Shown: piece after piece, positions 25,037 to 32,425 of the stretch
How the letters are laid out: every line of letters starts with the position of its first letter
Position numbering within the stretch: the first letter of the stretch is position 1
NCBI RefSeq assembly: GCF_026011795.1
Contig: NZ_BRVS01000037.1
Location: 1 to 47,583, forward strand
Length of the DNA: 47,583 nt
DNA from: Arthrobacter mangrovi
GTDB taxonomy: Bacteria > Actinomycetota > Actinomycetes > Actinomycetales > Micrococcaceae
Direction of reading: 5' to 3'
Program-made: the position numbers and the translations under genes
Notes under the pieces: generated by a model
The model's database searches: none
What the model saw: only the letters and a program-made list of their open reading frames with translations
What the model was told of the DNA's origin: nothing

Positions 25037-26053
25037 TCAGAGCCATTTCTTCCATTTGAAGGCTCCGTACAACGCCGCGCCGATGCCAACCATGAGCGCC
25101 AGGGCGAACGGATAGCCCCAAAGCCAGTCCAGCTCCGGCATGTGGTCGAAGTTCATGCCGTACACGGCGCCCACCAGCGTCGGCGCGAACAATATGGCGG
25201 CCCAGGACGAGATCCGCTTGACCTCCTCGTTCTGCGCCAGGCTCGTCTCGGTCAGCCGCTGCATCTCCTCGTTCTGGCGCTGCCCCACCAGTGTGGAGTG
25301 CACGCTCAGCGCGTTCTGCAGCAACGACCGGAACGCGTTGGCCCGGTCCACCACCCGGAAGACGTGGTCGTGGACGTCCCGCAGCCGCTCCCGCAGGTCG
25401 ACGTCCAGCCCGTACTTCTCGGCCCCGCGCTCCAGCGTCGCCAGAATCTCGTCCAGCGGCTGAGTCGCCCGCTGGAACTCGATCACCTCCCGGTGCAGCT
25501 CGTAGATCCGGCGCGAGACGTCCGGGCTGCCGCCGAAGAGGTCGTCCTCGATCTCGTCGATGTCGTTCTCCAGCCCGGCGACGACCGGGGCGTATTCATC
25601 CACGACCTGGTCCACGATCGCGTAGAGGACGGCTTGCGGCCCCTTGGCCAGCAGCTCCGGCTTGCGCTCCATCCGCCGGCGAGCCTTGGCCAGGTTGGGC
25701 GACTCCGCATGGCGGACCGTCACCACGAAGTCCGGCCCCACGAAGACGTGCAGCTCGCCGAACTCCACCTTTTCGACGTCGTCGAGGTAGCGTGCGGGCC
25801 GCAGCACCATGAACAGCGTTCCGCCGTACCGCTCCAGCTTGGACCGCTGGTGGCCGCTCAGCGCGTCCTCCACGGCGAGGTCGTTCAGGTCGAACTCCTG
25901 CGCCACCGCCCGCACGTCGGCCGGGTCGGGACGGTACAGCCCGATCCATGCCATCCCGCCGGTCGTCCGCATCGTCATGAACGTCTCGTCCAGGCTGCCG
26001 GGGCTGGCTACCCGTTGTCCGTCCACGTACACGGCGTTGTCCACCAACGACAT
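25037..26053 (-). CDS. corA: CorA-family magnesium/cobalt transporter
   Basis: A 338-residue CorA channel. A large N-terminal cytoplasmic domain of mixed strands and long helices leads to two C-terminal transmembrane helices. The selectivity motif YGMN is at about 298-301, followed by the FDHMPELDW loop and a final helix ending FKWKKWL. It forms a pentamer for Mg2+ entry. AAAGGA lies before the ATG. The upstream gap faces a divergent small gene at 26234. Confidence 0.93.
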   Translation of the reverse strand: MSLVDNAVYVDGQRVASPGSLDETFMTMRTTGGMAWIGLYRPDPADVRAVAQEFDLNDLAVEDALSGHQRSKLERYGGTLFMVLRPARYLDDVEKVEFGELHVFVGPDFVVTVRHAESPNLAKARRRMERKPELLAKGPQAVLYAIVDQVVDEYAPVVAGLENDIDEIEDDLFGGSPDVSRRIYELHREVIEFQRATQPLDEILATLERGAEKYGLDVDLRERLRDVHDHVFRVVDRANAFRSLLQNALSVHSTLVGQRQNEEMQRLTETSLAQNEEVKRISSWAAILFAPTLVGAVYGMNFDHMPELDWLWGYPFALALMVGIGAALYGAFKWKKWL

Positions 26054-26233
26054 CTGCAGTCCTTTCCGCCGGCCTGCCTGCGCCGGACCACAGCCAATCT
26101 ACCAACTGCCCCTTTGCCGGACGGTGCGTAAATTCTCCGTGAACTTCCAGCGCCTGCAATGGTGCCGTTCCGGCGCGTGGGACATGCTGGGATCCTGTCC
26201 GAATTCCCGATCCCGTGATCCCGTGGAGGAACC

Positions 26234-26479
26234 ATGACGCAGTCCCGCCTCGACAACTGGGACCTGATGCCCGGCACCCTAGTGGAGATTCGCCGGAAGG
26301 GCCGGCACCTGCGGACGGGCCGGGTGGACGCGGTTTCGCTCGACGCCGAGCTGCTCTGGCTCGCGAACGACGGAGCCGTGCCCCGGCAGCTGTTCGAGAA
26401 GGCCGAGGGCTACGAAGTCTGGTCCTGCGATGCGCTGGAGGACGAGGGTCCCCTTCCGGTCGGAGGACAGAGGGTCTAG
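26234..26479 (+). CDS. Small conserved protein of unknown function (beta-rich, paralogue-like to 28293-28535)
   Basis: An 81-residue soluble protein I cannot assign to a named family. GGAGGAACC lies just before the ATG. Its core pattern, R-x2-N-x5-G-x2-VE-x-R followed by RGxV-like, LLWL and GYEVW, aligns with the 80-residue protein at 28293-28535. This suggests a shared small beta-barrel fold. Its stop codon TAG forms part of the -10 element of the next gene. The function is unknown. Confidence 0.75.
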   Translation: MTQSRLDNWDLMPGTLVEIRRKGRHLRTGRVDAVSLDAELLWLANDGAVPRQLFEKAEGYEVWSCDALEDEGPLPVGGQRV

Positions 26480-26482
26480 CGT
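26477..26482 (+). promoter_or_regulatory. Leaderless-type -10 for the VOC gene
   Basis: TAGCGT, six bases, then ATG at 26489. The first three bases are the stop codon of the previous gene. Confidence 0.5.
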
Positions 26483-26488
26483 GTCCGC

Positions 26489-26866
26489 ATGGACTGGAAA
26501 CTCGAGCTTGTCCCCGTGCCGGTGTCGGACGTTGACCGCGCCAAGCACTTCTACGTAGACCAGGTCGGGTTCAACGCCGACCACGACCACCAGGTCAGTC
26601 CCCAGCTGCGCTTTGTCCAGCTCACGCCCAAGGGATCGGCCTGCTCGATCGTGCTGGGCACCGGCATCACCGAAATGGCGCCCGGCTCCCAGAAAGGGCT
26701 GCAGATCGTGGTCGACGATGCCGCGGCGGCCCGCGAGGAACTCCTCAGCCGGGGCGTCGACGCCAGCGAAGTGGATGTCCAGCCGTGGGGCCGGTTCGTA
26801 TACTTCAGCGACCCGGACGGCAACACCTGGGCGCTGCAGCAGCTGCCCTCCCGCGCCAGTTTCTAG
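26489..26866 (+). CDS. VOC-family (glyoxalase/dioxygenase-fold) protein
   Basis: A 125-residue vicinal oxygen chelate protein with two beta-alpha-beta-beta-beta modules. Typical elements are VPVSDVDRAKHFYVDQVGF at the N-terminus and the closing YFSDPDGNTWALQQ. The metal ligands usual for active glyoxalases are not all obvious, so it could be an enzyme or a resistance/binding protein. It appears to be translated from a leaderless transcript. Substrate unknown. Confidence 0.88.
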   Translation: MDWKLELVPVPVSDVDRAKHFYVDQVGFNADHDHQVSPQLRFVQLTPKGSACSIVLGTGITEMAPGSQKGLQIVVDDAAAAREELLSRGVDASEVDVQPWGRFVYFSDPDGNTWALQQLPSRASF

Positions 26867-27125
26867 ACGCCCGACGGCGGCAACGGGCTGCGGTTCTGAG
26901 CGATTCCGGGCGGCCGTTTCCGCGAGCACGACGGCGCCGGCCGGCCCTTCGCACCGCGTCAGGCAAGCCTGCGGGTGCGGAGACCGACACATCGCGCCAT
27001 ATTTCGTAAATGCTGGACCCTCCCCGACATGCAGTGTTTACTTGGCAGAGCCTGCGCTGTTCACACTGCGGCGAGGAAACTGGATCTGTACGAGTAACCA
27101 AGATACGCATGTTGGGGAATGACGC

Positions 27126-27938
27126 ATGAGCATTGACAACCGTCTGAAGGCAGTACTCGATGGCCTGGCCAAGGCCCACCAAGAGGGAACCACCGCCGGC
27201 GGCAGCGCCGTACTCGCGGAGGCCATCACTGCCTACCCGTTCGACGAGCGCGAGGGCGAACTGCTCTCGGGCGGCATTCCCCGGGGGCACAAAGCACTGA
27301 CGACGGCGACCTCGAAGCTCGTCAAGGCGGGCTGGATCACCAAGGGCCGCGGCGGTTGGAAGATCACCCAGGAAGGTTTGGCCGCATCGGCTGCCTTCCC
27401 GGACGGCGCATCGCTGGCCGCAGCCCTCGCTTCCGGCGCGCCGGTGCCGCCGCTCCCCGCCGAGGCCAAGGCACGCAAGCCCCGGGCCGCGGCAAACGCT
27501 GCACAGCAGCCGAAGCGCCCGGCCGATGCACCCAAGGTCGCTGCCGCCTCCGCGTCCGCCCCGCCCGTGGTCACCGAAGCTGCCCCCGAAGCCGCCCCGG
27601 CTCCCGCCGAGGTTCCGGCACAGGAAGCCGCCCCGTCGTTCCCCCAGCCGGACGCCGTCGCCCTCGCCGGAAACTTCGCCGCCGTGCTTGGCGCCTCCGA
27701 CTGGCAGCCTGAGGTCGAGCAGGTGCAGATGCGGCTCGACCCGTCGGACCAGCTCTGGAAGCTCGAAGTGGACCTCCCCGCCGGCTCCTACGCCTACAAG
27801 GCGGCCATCAACCGCTCCTGGGACGAGAACTACGGAGCGTACGGCCAGCGTGACGGCGCCAACCACGAAATCCACCACGCCGGCGGCCCGGTCCGGTTCC
27901 ACTACGACCACCGCACCAAAGACGTCAGCGTCCACTAA
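27126..27938 (+). CDS. Winged-helix-like domain fused to an X25 (pullulanase-type) domain
   Basis: A 270-residue protein of unusual architecture. Residues 1-90 look like a winged helix: a long basic/helical start, then GGIPRGHKALTTATSKLVKAG (residues 50-70) and a GRGGWKITQEG wing. An Ala/Pro-rich linker covers about 95-175. The C-terminal 95 residues match the X25 module seen in bacterial pullulanases: LWKLEVDLPAGSYAYKAAI, then SWDENYGAYG, GANHEI and a final VRFHYDHRTKDV. There is no signal peptide, so it is cytoplasmic. It could be an alpha-glucan-responsive DNA-binding protein, but this is inference. GGGGAA precedes the ATG. No other glucan gene is adjacent. Confidence 0.75.
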   Translation: MSIDNRLKAVLDGLAKAHQEGTTAGGSAVLAEAITAYPFDEREGELLSGGIPRGHKALTTATSKLVKAGWITKGRGGWKITQEGLAASAAFPDGASLAAALASGAPVPPLPAEAKARKPRAAANAAQQPKRPADAPKVAAASASAPPVVTEAAPEAAPAPAEVPAQEAAPSFPQPDAVALAGNFAAVLGASDWQPEVEQVQMRLDPSDQLWKLEVDLPAGSYAYKAAINRSWDENYGAYGQRDGANHEIHHAGGPVRFHYDHRTKDVSVH

Positions 27939-28001
27939 AGCGAACATCTACGAAAGCTGCCCGGTTCGGCCCGCGCCATCCCGCGGCCGAACCCACAGCG
28001 C

Positions 28002-28040
28002 GCCGGAGGGCGGTCTTCATCATGAAGGCCGCCCTCCGGC
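28002..28040 (+). terminator. Long perfect hairpin after the X25-fusion gene
   Basis: An 18-bp stem (one G-T pair) with a 3-nt loop, starting GCCGGAGGGCGG and closing CCGCCCTCCGGC, 63 nt after the stop. There is no strong T-run, so it may be a GC-rich terminator or an mRNA-stabilising hairpin. The remainder of the 354-bp gap holds a promoter candidate and a leader. Confidence 0.6.
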
Positions 28041-28121
28041 AGTTCCGGTCGCCTCGTCCTCTCCGGCTTGCCCTGTCCGGATAAATTTGCAGCCCGGGGA
28101 ATAAACCTGCCGGCCCTCCGG

Positions 28122-28150
28122 TTGACATAACTGAAGCCCGGTTCTTATGC
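28122..28150 (+). promoter_or_regulatory. Promoter candidate TTGACA-N17-TTATGC for the gene at 28293
   Basis: A consensus -35 TTGACA at 28122-28127 with 17-bp spacing to TTATGC. It implies a leader of about 135 nt before the TTG start. That leader contains an inverted repeat CGGATG-T-CATCCG at 28186-28198, a possible operator. Confidence 0.45.
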
Positions 28151-28292
28151 GCAGCAGGAATCTCTCCGGTGGAAGCCTCGGCGCACGGATGTCATCCGCG
28201 CCCTTCCTGCCGGGTTCCCGCAGTCCGCGGCATCCGCTTCAAGCGGCCTACCGGCCCGATGACCCTTTCCGCCAGACACAGGAGGTACCCCT

Positions 28293-28535
28293 TTGACAGC
28301 CGCAGCCCGCAATCCCCTGGTCAGCCTCACACCTACCCGCATCCGCAACCTGGGCGCGCTGCGCCGCGGCGATGCGGTGGAAGCCCGCTTTCACAACGAC
28401 GTCCAGTACCGCGGCCAGGTCGTCCGCACGGCCCCCGGGGTCGGCCTGGTCTGGATCCGCGACGAGGCCGGCGGACGCCGCCGGGCCGTCAGCGCATCCG
28501 ACTACTCCATCTGGCGGGTCCCCGAGCAGGGCTAG
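28293..28535 (+). CDS. Small conserved protein of unknown function (paralogue-like to 26234-26479)
   Basis: An 80-residue protein starting at TTG, preceded by GGAGG seven bases upstream. The sequence has G-x-AVEARFHN, [22 protein letters not shown] and YSIW, a pattern shared with the 81-residue protein at 26234-26479. It is basic and probably a small beta-barrel. Its last 4 bp overlap the convergent nitronate monooxygenase gene. The function is unknown. Confidence 0.72.
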   Translation: MTAAARNPLVSLTPTRIRNLGALRRGDAVEARFHNDVQYRGQVVRTAPGVGLVWIRDEAGGRRRAVSASDYSIWRVPEQG

Positions 28536-29572
28536 GCCCGAGCGGCCTTCTCCCCTGCCAGCTTCCTGACAATGTCTCCCGCCGGTTCGGCTTCGGCTTC
28601 CCGGTAGCCGACGCCGGCCCACAGGGACATCAGTTGGGCATCCTGGGCTGCCGCCGCCGCGGCACGGACCGGGCGGGTCACCTGGTTGACCTGCGGGTAC
28701 ACCGCCGGGGCAAAGCCCGTGAAGCGCTGGATGAAGTCATTGTCCACGCCGCGCGCCACCCGGCCCGAGAACGCCCGGGTCAGCACGGTCCCGGCGCCGC
28801 GCAGGCTGTGCAGTGCGTCCTTGTAGAACGGCGCCGCACCGGATTCCGGCGAGCGCAGCAGCGCGGTTCCGACCTGCACGGCGGACGCTCCCAACTCCAG
28901 CGCAGTGCGAACATGGCTGGGCTTGCCGATCCCGCCGGCCGCGATCAGCGGCAGATCGACCTCCTCGCGCACGCGCGGCAGCAGTTCGGCCAGCGTCAGG
29001 TCATTCGGATCCGCGGCCACGCTGAACGTCGAGCGGTGCCCGCCCGCTTCGGTGGACTGGACGACCAGGGCGTCAGCTCCGACCGCCGCGGCCGCCTTGG
29101 CATCCGCCTCATCGGTGACCATGACAACGACGGCGGTGTCCACAGCGTGCAGCGCCTCCACCGTCCCGGTGTCCGGCAGGCCGAAGGTGAAGGACACGAC
29201 CGCCGGCCGGACCCTCAGCAGCAGGTCGACCTTCTCTGCGTACTGGTCCGTATCCTGCCAGTCCGGCTCCGGAACGGGCTGTTCAAGGTACTCGGCCAGC
29301 CGCCGCCGATAGGCCTCAAGCGCCTCGACGTCGTCCTTGCCGGGCGTGCCGGCCCCCGACGCGGGCACGAACAGGTTGACGCCGAAGGGCCCCCGATCCA
29401 GCGACCGCACCCGCGCGATCTCCTGGTCCAGCTTGGCCGGCGGTTTCAGCGCACCGGCCAGGAACCCCAGTCCGCCTGCCCGTCCCACCGCTGCGGCCAG
29501 CTCGGGCGTCGACGGGCCGCCTGCCATGGGAGCGCCAATCAGCGGGATGGCCAGGTCTGCTACGTTCCACAT
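28532..29572 (-). CDS. Nitronate monooxygenase family (NPD-type TIM barrel)
   Basis: A 346-residue FMN-dependent TIM-barrel protein. It has [20 protein letters not shown] at the N-terminus, [14 protein letters not shown] with the active-site loop, [10 protein letters not shown] and [11 protein letters not shown]. The family oxidises nitronates such as propionate-3-nitronate, although many members act on other substrates. A TAGTCT -10 six bases before the ATG suggests a leaderless mRNA. It is divergent from acyP. Confidence 0.88.
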   Translation of the reverse strand: MWNVADLAIPLIGAPMAGGPSTPELAAAVGRAGGLGFLAGALKPPAKLDQEIARVRSLDRGPFGVNLFVPASGAGTPGKDDVEALEAYRRRLAEYLEQPVPEPDWQDTDQYAEKVDLLLRVRPAVVSFTFGLPDTGTVEALHAVDTAVVVMVTDEADAKAAAAVGADALVVQSTEAGGHRSTFSVAADPNDLTLAELLPRVREEVDLPLIAAGGIGKPSHVRTALELGASAVQVGTALLRSPESGAAPFYKDALHSLRGAGTVLTRAFSGRVARGVDNDFIQRFTGFAPAVYPQVNQVTRPVRAAAAAAQDAQLMSLWAGVGYREAEAEPAGDIVRKLAGEKAARA

Positions 29573-29578
29573 GATCGA

Positions 29579-29584
29579 AGACTA
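29579..29584 (-). promoter_or_regulatory. Leaderless-type -10 for the nitronate monooxygenase gene
   Basis: TAGTCT on the minus strand, six bases before the ATG at 29572. No Shine-Dalgarno sequence is seen. Confidence 0.5.
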
Positions 29585-29775
29585 CTATCCCTCCCCCGGG
29601 CACGGCGCCTTCCTGCCGGTCACGGGGCCTCCCTGCCGGTCACGCCGATTCCATCTCCGGGCCCGCATATTCCGACCCGCTCTTCCGGCCGGTTCCCTCG
29701 GCGCTCCTTCGTCGCTCCTTCACGCATATTCCACCGCCCTGCCCGATCCCCTCGACCCGGTACCGCCCTGACCGT

Positions 29776-29781
29776 TAGTTT
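29776..29781 (+). promoter_or_regulatory. Leaderless-type -10 for acyP
   Basis: TAGTTT, six bases, then ATG at 29788. A TCGACC -35-like hexamer lies 18 bp upstream. Confidence 0.5.
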
Positions 29782-29787
29782 GGAGCC

Positions 29788-30087
29788 ATGGCTGCTGAGA
29801 ATGATGGAACCGCGTCCCGCACCCGGTTGCTTGCCCGTGCCCTCGGCCGGGTCCAGGGAGTCGGCTTCCGCTACTGGGCCAGGGACCAGGCGGAACGGCT
29901 GGGTTTGACCGGCGCCGCCCTGAATGAACCGGACGGCACGGTGAAGATCGTGGCCGAAGGACCGGAGGCAGCCGTGGAGGAATTCCGGCTTGCGCTGGAA
30001 TCCGGCCGCACGCCGGGCAGGATCGAACGGCTCGACGCCTCCTACTCCCGCGCCACGGGCGAATTCACCGAGTTCGGCGTCGGCTGA
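29788..30087 (+). CDS. acyP: Acylphosphatase
   Basis: A 99-residue acylphosphatase that hydrolyses carboxyl-phosphate bonds. GRVQGVGFRYWARDQAERLG holds the phosphate-binding loop and catalytic Arg. The catalytic Asn is in GAALNEPDGTVKIVAEG. It has about ten residues more at the N-terminus than usual. The 320-bp stretch that follows holds GTAGTC/GTCCGGCAG-type short repeats, one hairpin (30246-30275) and the second palindrome copy; no gene was seen in it. Confidence 0.92.
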   Translation: MAAENDGTASRTRLLARALGRVQGVGFRYWARDQAERLGLTGAALNEPDGTVKIVAEGPEAAVEEFRLALESGRTPGRIERLDASYSRATGEFTEFGVG

Positions 30088-30245
30088 CACCGGACGGCCG
30101 GGCGCCAGTTGACATCGGATGGTTCGGCGTCTGCCCACCCCCGACGCGGAACGGACCATGCCCGCGCGGAAGGCGCGGCTCCGGCGCGTTCTGCGGCGGG
30201 GTAGTCGGCTGGGTTGTCCGGCAGAGTAGTCCGGCAGGGTTCTTC

Positions 30246-30275
30246 GGCGGGAAGGCACCCTAGTCTTCCCGCCGG
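30246..30275 (+). terminator. Hairpin in the acyP downstream region
   Basis: A 10-bp perfect stem, CGGCGGGAAG with CTTCCCGCCG, and a 10-nt loop. It lacks a T-run. A factor-independent terminator role is possible but uncertain. Confidence 0.4.
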
Positions 30276-30348
30276 TGCAGGCTCAAGCTTTCGGGCCAAG
30301 TTTCGTGGAGTTTCCTTCAAACCCTTGGGGATTGGCCCCGAAGCGTGC

Positions 30349-30360
30349 TAAGCATGCTTA
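30349..30360. promoter_or_regulatory. 12-bp palindrome TAAGCATGCTTA upstream of the gene at 30408
   Basis: An exact second copy of the palindrome found before the sigma-factor gene, 47 nt before the GTG start. A GTTT-N14-GGGATT arrangement lies directly upstream. Shared regulation by a dyad-binding factor or by a stress sigma factor is a possibility. Confidence 0.5.
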
Positions 30361-30407
30361 CAGGTGAAGCAGACGCCTGATTCCCCCTTTGCGAAAGGTC
30401 GTCCGAA

Positions 30408-30668
30408 GTGACTGCCAAGAGCTTCCTATCCCCCGAAGACCCCTTCCCTGCCGATGTGCAGGCTCTGCCCGATGCCAGGCTCCATGTCCTGAACAGCCTG
30501 GTGCACCGCCAGATTGAGCGCGAGTACGTAGGAGCCAGCGGACCAAATCCCGAGACCGAGTTCCGGCTGGAAGAGCTCCGGATCGAACTCGACCGCCGGG
30601 AATCCCTCGCCAAACCGGCAATGGACCTTCCCGCTCCGCCGCCGTGCGGCGCCCCGCTCCCGGCCTGA
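30408..30668 (+). CDS. Small protein of unknown function
   Basis: An 86-residue protein from a GTG start with AAAGGT upstream. The middle is predicted helical, with HVLNSLVHRQIEREYVG and FRLEELRIELDRRESL; the ends are Pro-rich. No signal peptide or membrane segment is seen. It sits downstream of the shared palindrome and just upstream of a GNAT-like gene, so the two may form a small stress operon. No family was recognised. Confidence 0.65.
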   Translation: MTAKSFLSPEDPFPADVQALPDARLHVLNSLVHRQIEREYVGASGPNPETEFRLEELRIELDRRESLAKPAMDLPAPPPCGAPLPA

Positions 30669-30733
30669 CCGGGTCCGGACCAGCGCGGGGCCTTCCCCCA
30701 AGGGCCCTGCGGCCAACCTCAGGAGGTTGCACC

Positions 30734-31063
30734 ATGCAAACTGTCCACGATAACCCGGCGGACTCCGAATTCGACATGTATATCGATGGAGAAATCGCCG
30801 GCTGGGTACGGTACCGGGTGGAAGGCAGCGAAATCTGGATGCTCTACACCGCTATCGCCCGCGCTTTCCATGACCGGGTCCTCGCCGATCCACTGATCCA
30901 GACGGCGCTGGACGACGCCCACCGTCGCAGGATCGGCGTTGTTCCGTTCTGTCCGCTGGTCCGGCAGTACATGCGGCTGCACCCGCAGTACCTCGGACTG
31001 ATTCCCGCAGATCGTTCGTCGCTGTTCCAGCCGCGCCGGCCGCTGGAGACTGCTGCCTCCTGA
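30734..31063 (+). CDS. GNAT-like (YidJ/GtN-type) protein with a degenerate acetyl-CoA loop
   Basis: A 109-residue protein. EFDMYIDGEIAGWVRYRVEG and ALDDAHRRRIGVVPFCPLV then QYMRLHPQYL match the single-domain GNAT family that ends in a PFCPFV...HPEY motif. In that family a Q/RxxGxG loop should precede the ALDDA helix; here the sequence is FHDRVLADPLIQ, without the glycines. Either acetyl-CoA binding is lost or the loop is remodelled. AGGAGG lies nine bases before the ATG at 30734; the longer frame upstream has no such site. Confidence 0.75.
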   Translation: MQTVHDNPADSEFDMYIDGEIAGWVRYRVEGSEIWMLYTAIARAFHDRVLADPLIQTALDDAHRRRIGVVPFCPLVRQYMRLHPQYLGLIPADRSSLFQPRRPLETAAS

Positions 31064-31090
31064 ACAGGCACGGGTGGCGGCCTGCCCGGC

Positions 31091-31096
31091 TAGACT
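31091..31096 (+). promoter_or_regulatory. -10 element for the lipid kinase gene
   Basis: TAGACT 41 nt before the ATG at 31138. This gene has a leader and an AAAGGAC ribosome-binding site, unlike the leaderless genes. Confidence 0.5.
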
Positions 31097-31137
31097 CGAA
31101 AAAGAGCAGCCGAAGCCGCAGACCGCAAAGGACACCC

Positions 31138-32100
31138 ATGACCGATTCAGCGCACCACCTGCCCCGGCGCGCCGCCGTCGTTGTTAATCCCATCAAGCAC
31201 GTCGACGTGGACCTGCGCGCACTGGCTGCCAAGGTCTGCCGCGGCGAAGGATGGGAGGAGCCGCTGTGGCTGGAAACCACCAAGGAGGACCCGGGCCAGG
31301 GCCAGACGCGGCAGGCGATCGACGAGGGCGTAGACCTGGTCATCGCGGCCGGCGGCGACGGGACGGTGCGGTGCGTGGCGGAGGAACTCGCCGGGACGGA
31401 CGTGCCCCTGGGGCTGCTGCCGCTGGGCACCGGCAACCTGTTGGCGCGGAACCTGGATATCGACATCACTAATCCGGAGGGAGCGCTGCGCGCGGCCCTG
31501 TCCGGCACGGAGCGCAAGGTCGACGTCGTCCATATCACCGTGGACCATGCGCAGGAGTCCCACGTCTTCCTGGTCATGGCCGGCCTCGGGTTCGACGCGG
31601 CGCTGATGGGCGACACCCGGGACGACCTGAAGGACAAGGTCGGCTGGCTCGCGTACGTCGACGCCGGTATCCGCAACCTGCCCGGCAAGCCAACCAAGAC
31701 GCGGATCACGATCGACGACGGCAAGCCGTTTGTCCGCCGGCTGCGCAGCGTTATGGGCGGCAACTGCGGCAAGATCGTCGGCGGGCTGGAGATCTTCCCC
31801 GGGGCCAAGATCGACGACGGCCTGCTGGAGATCATGACCGTGGCGCCGCAGGGGCGGCTGGGCTGGTTCGCGGTGCTCGCCGGCCTGCTCCGCCGCGGAA
31901 AGGGCAAGGACCCGTCGATCGAGTACTTCCAGTGCCGGTCCGCCGAGGTGCAGACCACGGAACCGCAGGACATCGAGATCGACGGCGACTACATCGGCAA
32001 GGGCACGCACCTGCTGCTGCGTGTCTACCCCAACTCGCTGCGCCTGCGCATGCCCTACGGACCGAAGGACCCGGCCGTTCTGGTCAGTCCCGAACCGTAA
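31138..32100 (+). CDS. Diacylglycerol kinase family protein (YegS/BmrU-like lipid kinase)
   Basis: A 320-residue lipid kinase-like protein. AAVVVNPIK at the N-terminus, AAGGDGTVRCVAEEL with the GGDGT nucleotide-binding motif, and PLGTGNLLARNL are the DAGK catalytic landmarks. The C-terminal beta domain includes FLVMAGLGFDAALM and IEIDGDYIGKG. It probably phosphorylates diacylglycerol or a related membrane lipid. A TAGACT -10 and an AAAGGAC site precede it, and it is followed by a small leaderless gene. Confidence 0.9.
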   Translation: MTDSAHHLPRRAAVVVNPIKHVDVDLRALAAKVCRGEGWEEPLWLETTKEDPGQGQTRQAIDEGVDLVIAAGGDGTVRCVAEELAGTDVPLGLLPLGTGNLLARNLDIDITNPEGALRAALSGTERKVDVVHITVDHAQESHVFLVMAGLGFDAALMGDTRDDLKDKVGWLAYVDAGIRNLPGKPTKTRITIDDGKPFVRRLRSVMGGNCGKIVGGLEIFPGAKIDDGLLEIMTVAPQGRLGWFAVLAGLLRRGKGKDPSIEYFQCRSAEVQTTEPQDIEIDGDYIGKGTHLLLRVYPNSLRLRMPYGPKDPAVLVSPEP

Positions 32101-32115
32101 CCGCCGGCGCGCCGC

Positions 32116-32121
32116 TAGACT
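32116..32121 (+). promoter_or_regulatory. Leaderless-type -10 for the gene at 32129
   Basis: TAGACT, seven bases, then ATG at 32129. Confidence 0.5.
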
Positions 32122-32128
32122 GGCGGGC

Positions 32129-32422
32129 ATGGCAGAAGCAAGCACAGTATTTGGTTGGGCCTTCGGCGATCCGGGGCGGGAAGCGGACGAGGCGTACCAG
32201 CAGGAGCTGCGCGACAGCGCCCTGGAGAACGCGCTGCAGGAGGCCGGCCGCAAGGGCGTGGAAGCCGACGCCGCCACCGCGGCCTACACCGTGGTGGACG
32301 GCGACGGCTCCCTGATCGACCATGGCGAAGCCGCACGCGGCCGCATCGTGGTCCGCTGCACGGTCAACGTCAGCGGACCCGGTGCAGAGAAGCTGCACGC
32401 GGAAGGCCCGATGAACGGCTGA
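32129..32422 (+). CDS. Small protein of unknown function
   Basis: A 97-residue acidic soluble protein. It is rich in Ala/Glu helices (AYQQELRDSALENALQEAG) followed by a strand-rich end, GRIVVRCTVNVSGPG. No family was recognised. The start at 32129 follows a clear TAGACT -10, which supports a real transcript. It is convergent with the dienelactone hydrolase gene across 3 bp. Confidence 0.7.
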   Translation: MAEASTVFGWAFGDPGREADEAYQQELRDSALENALQEAGRKGVEADAATAAYTVVDGDGSLIDHGEAARGRIVVRCTVNVSGPGAEKLHAEGPMNG

Positions 32423-32425
32423 CCC

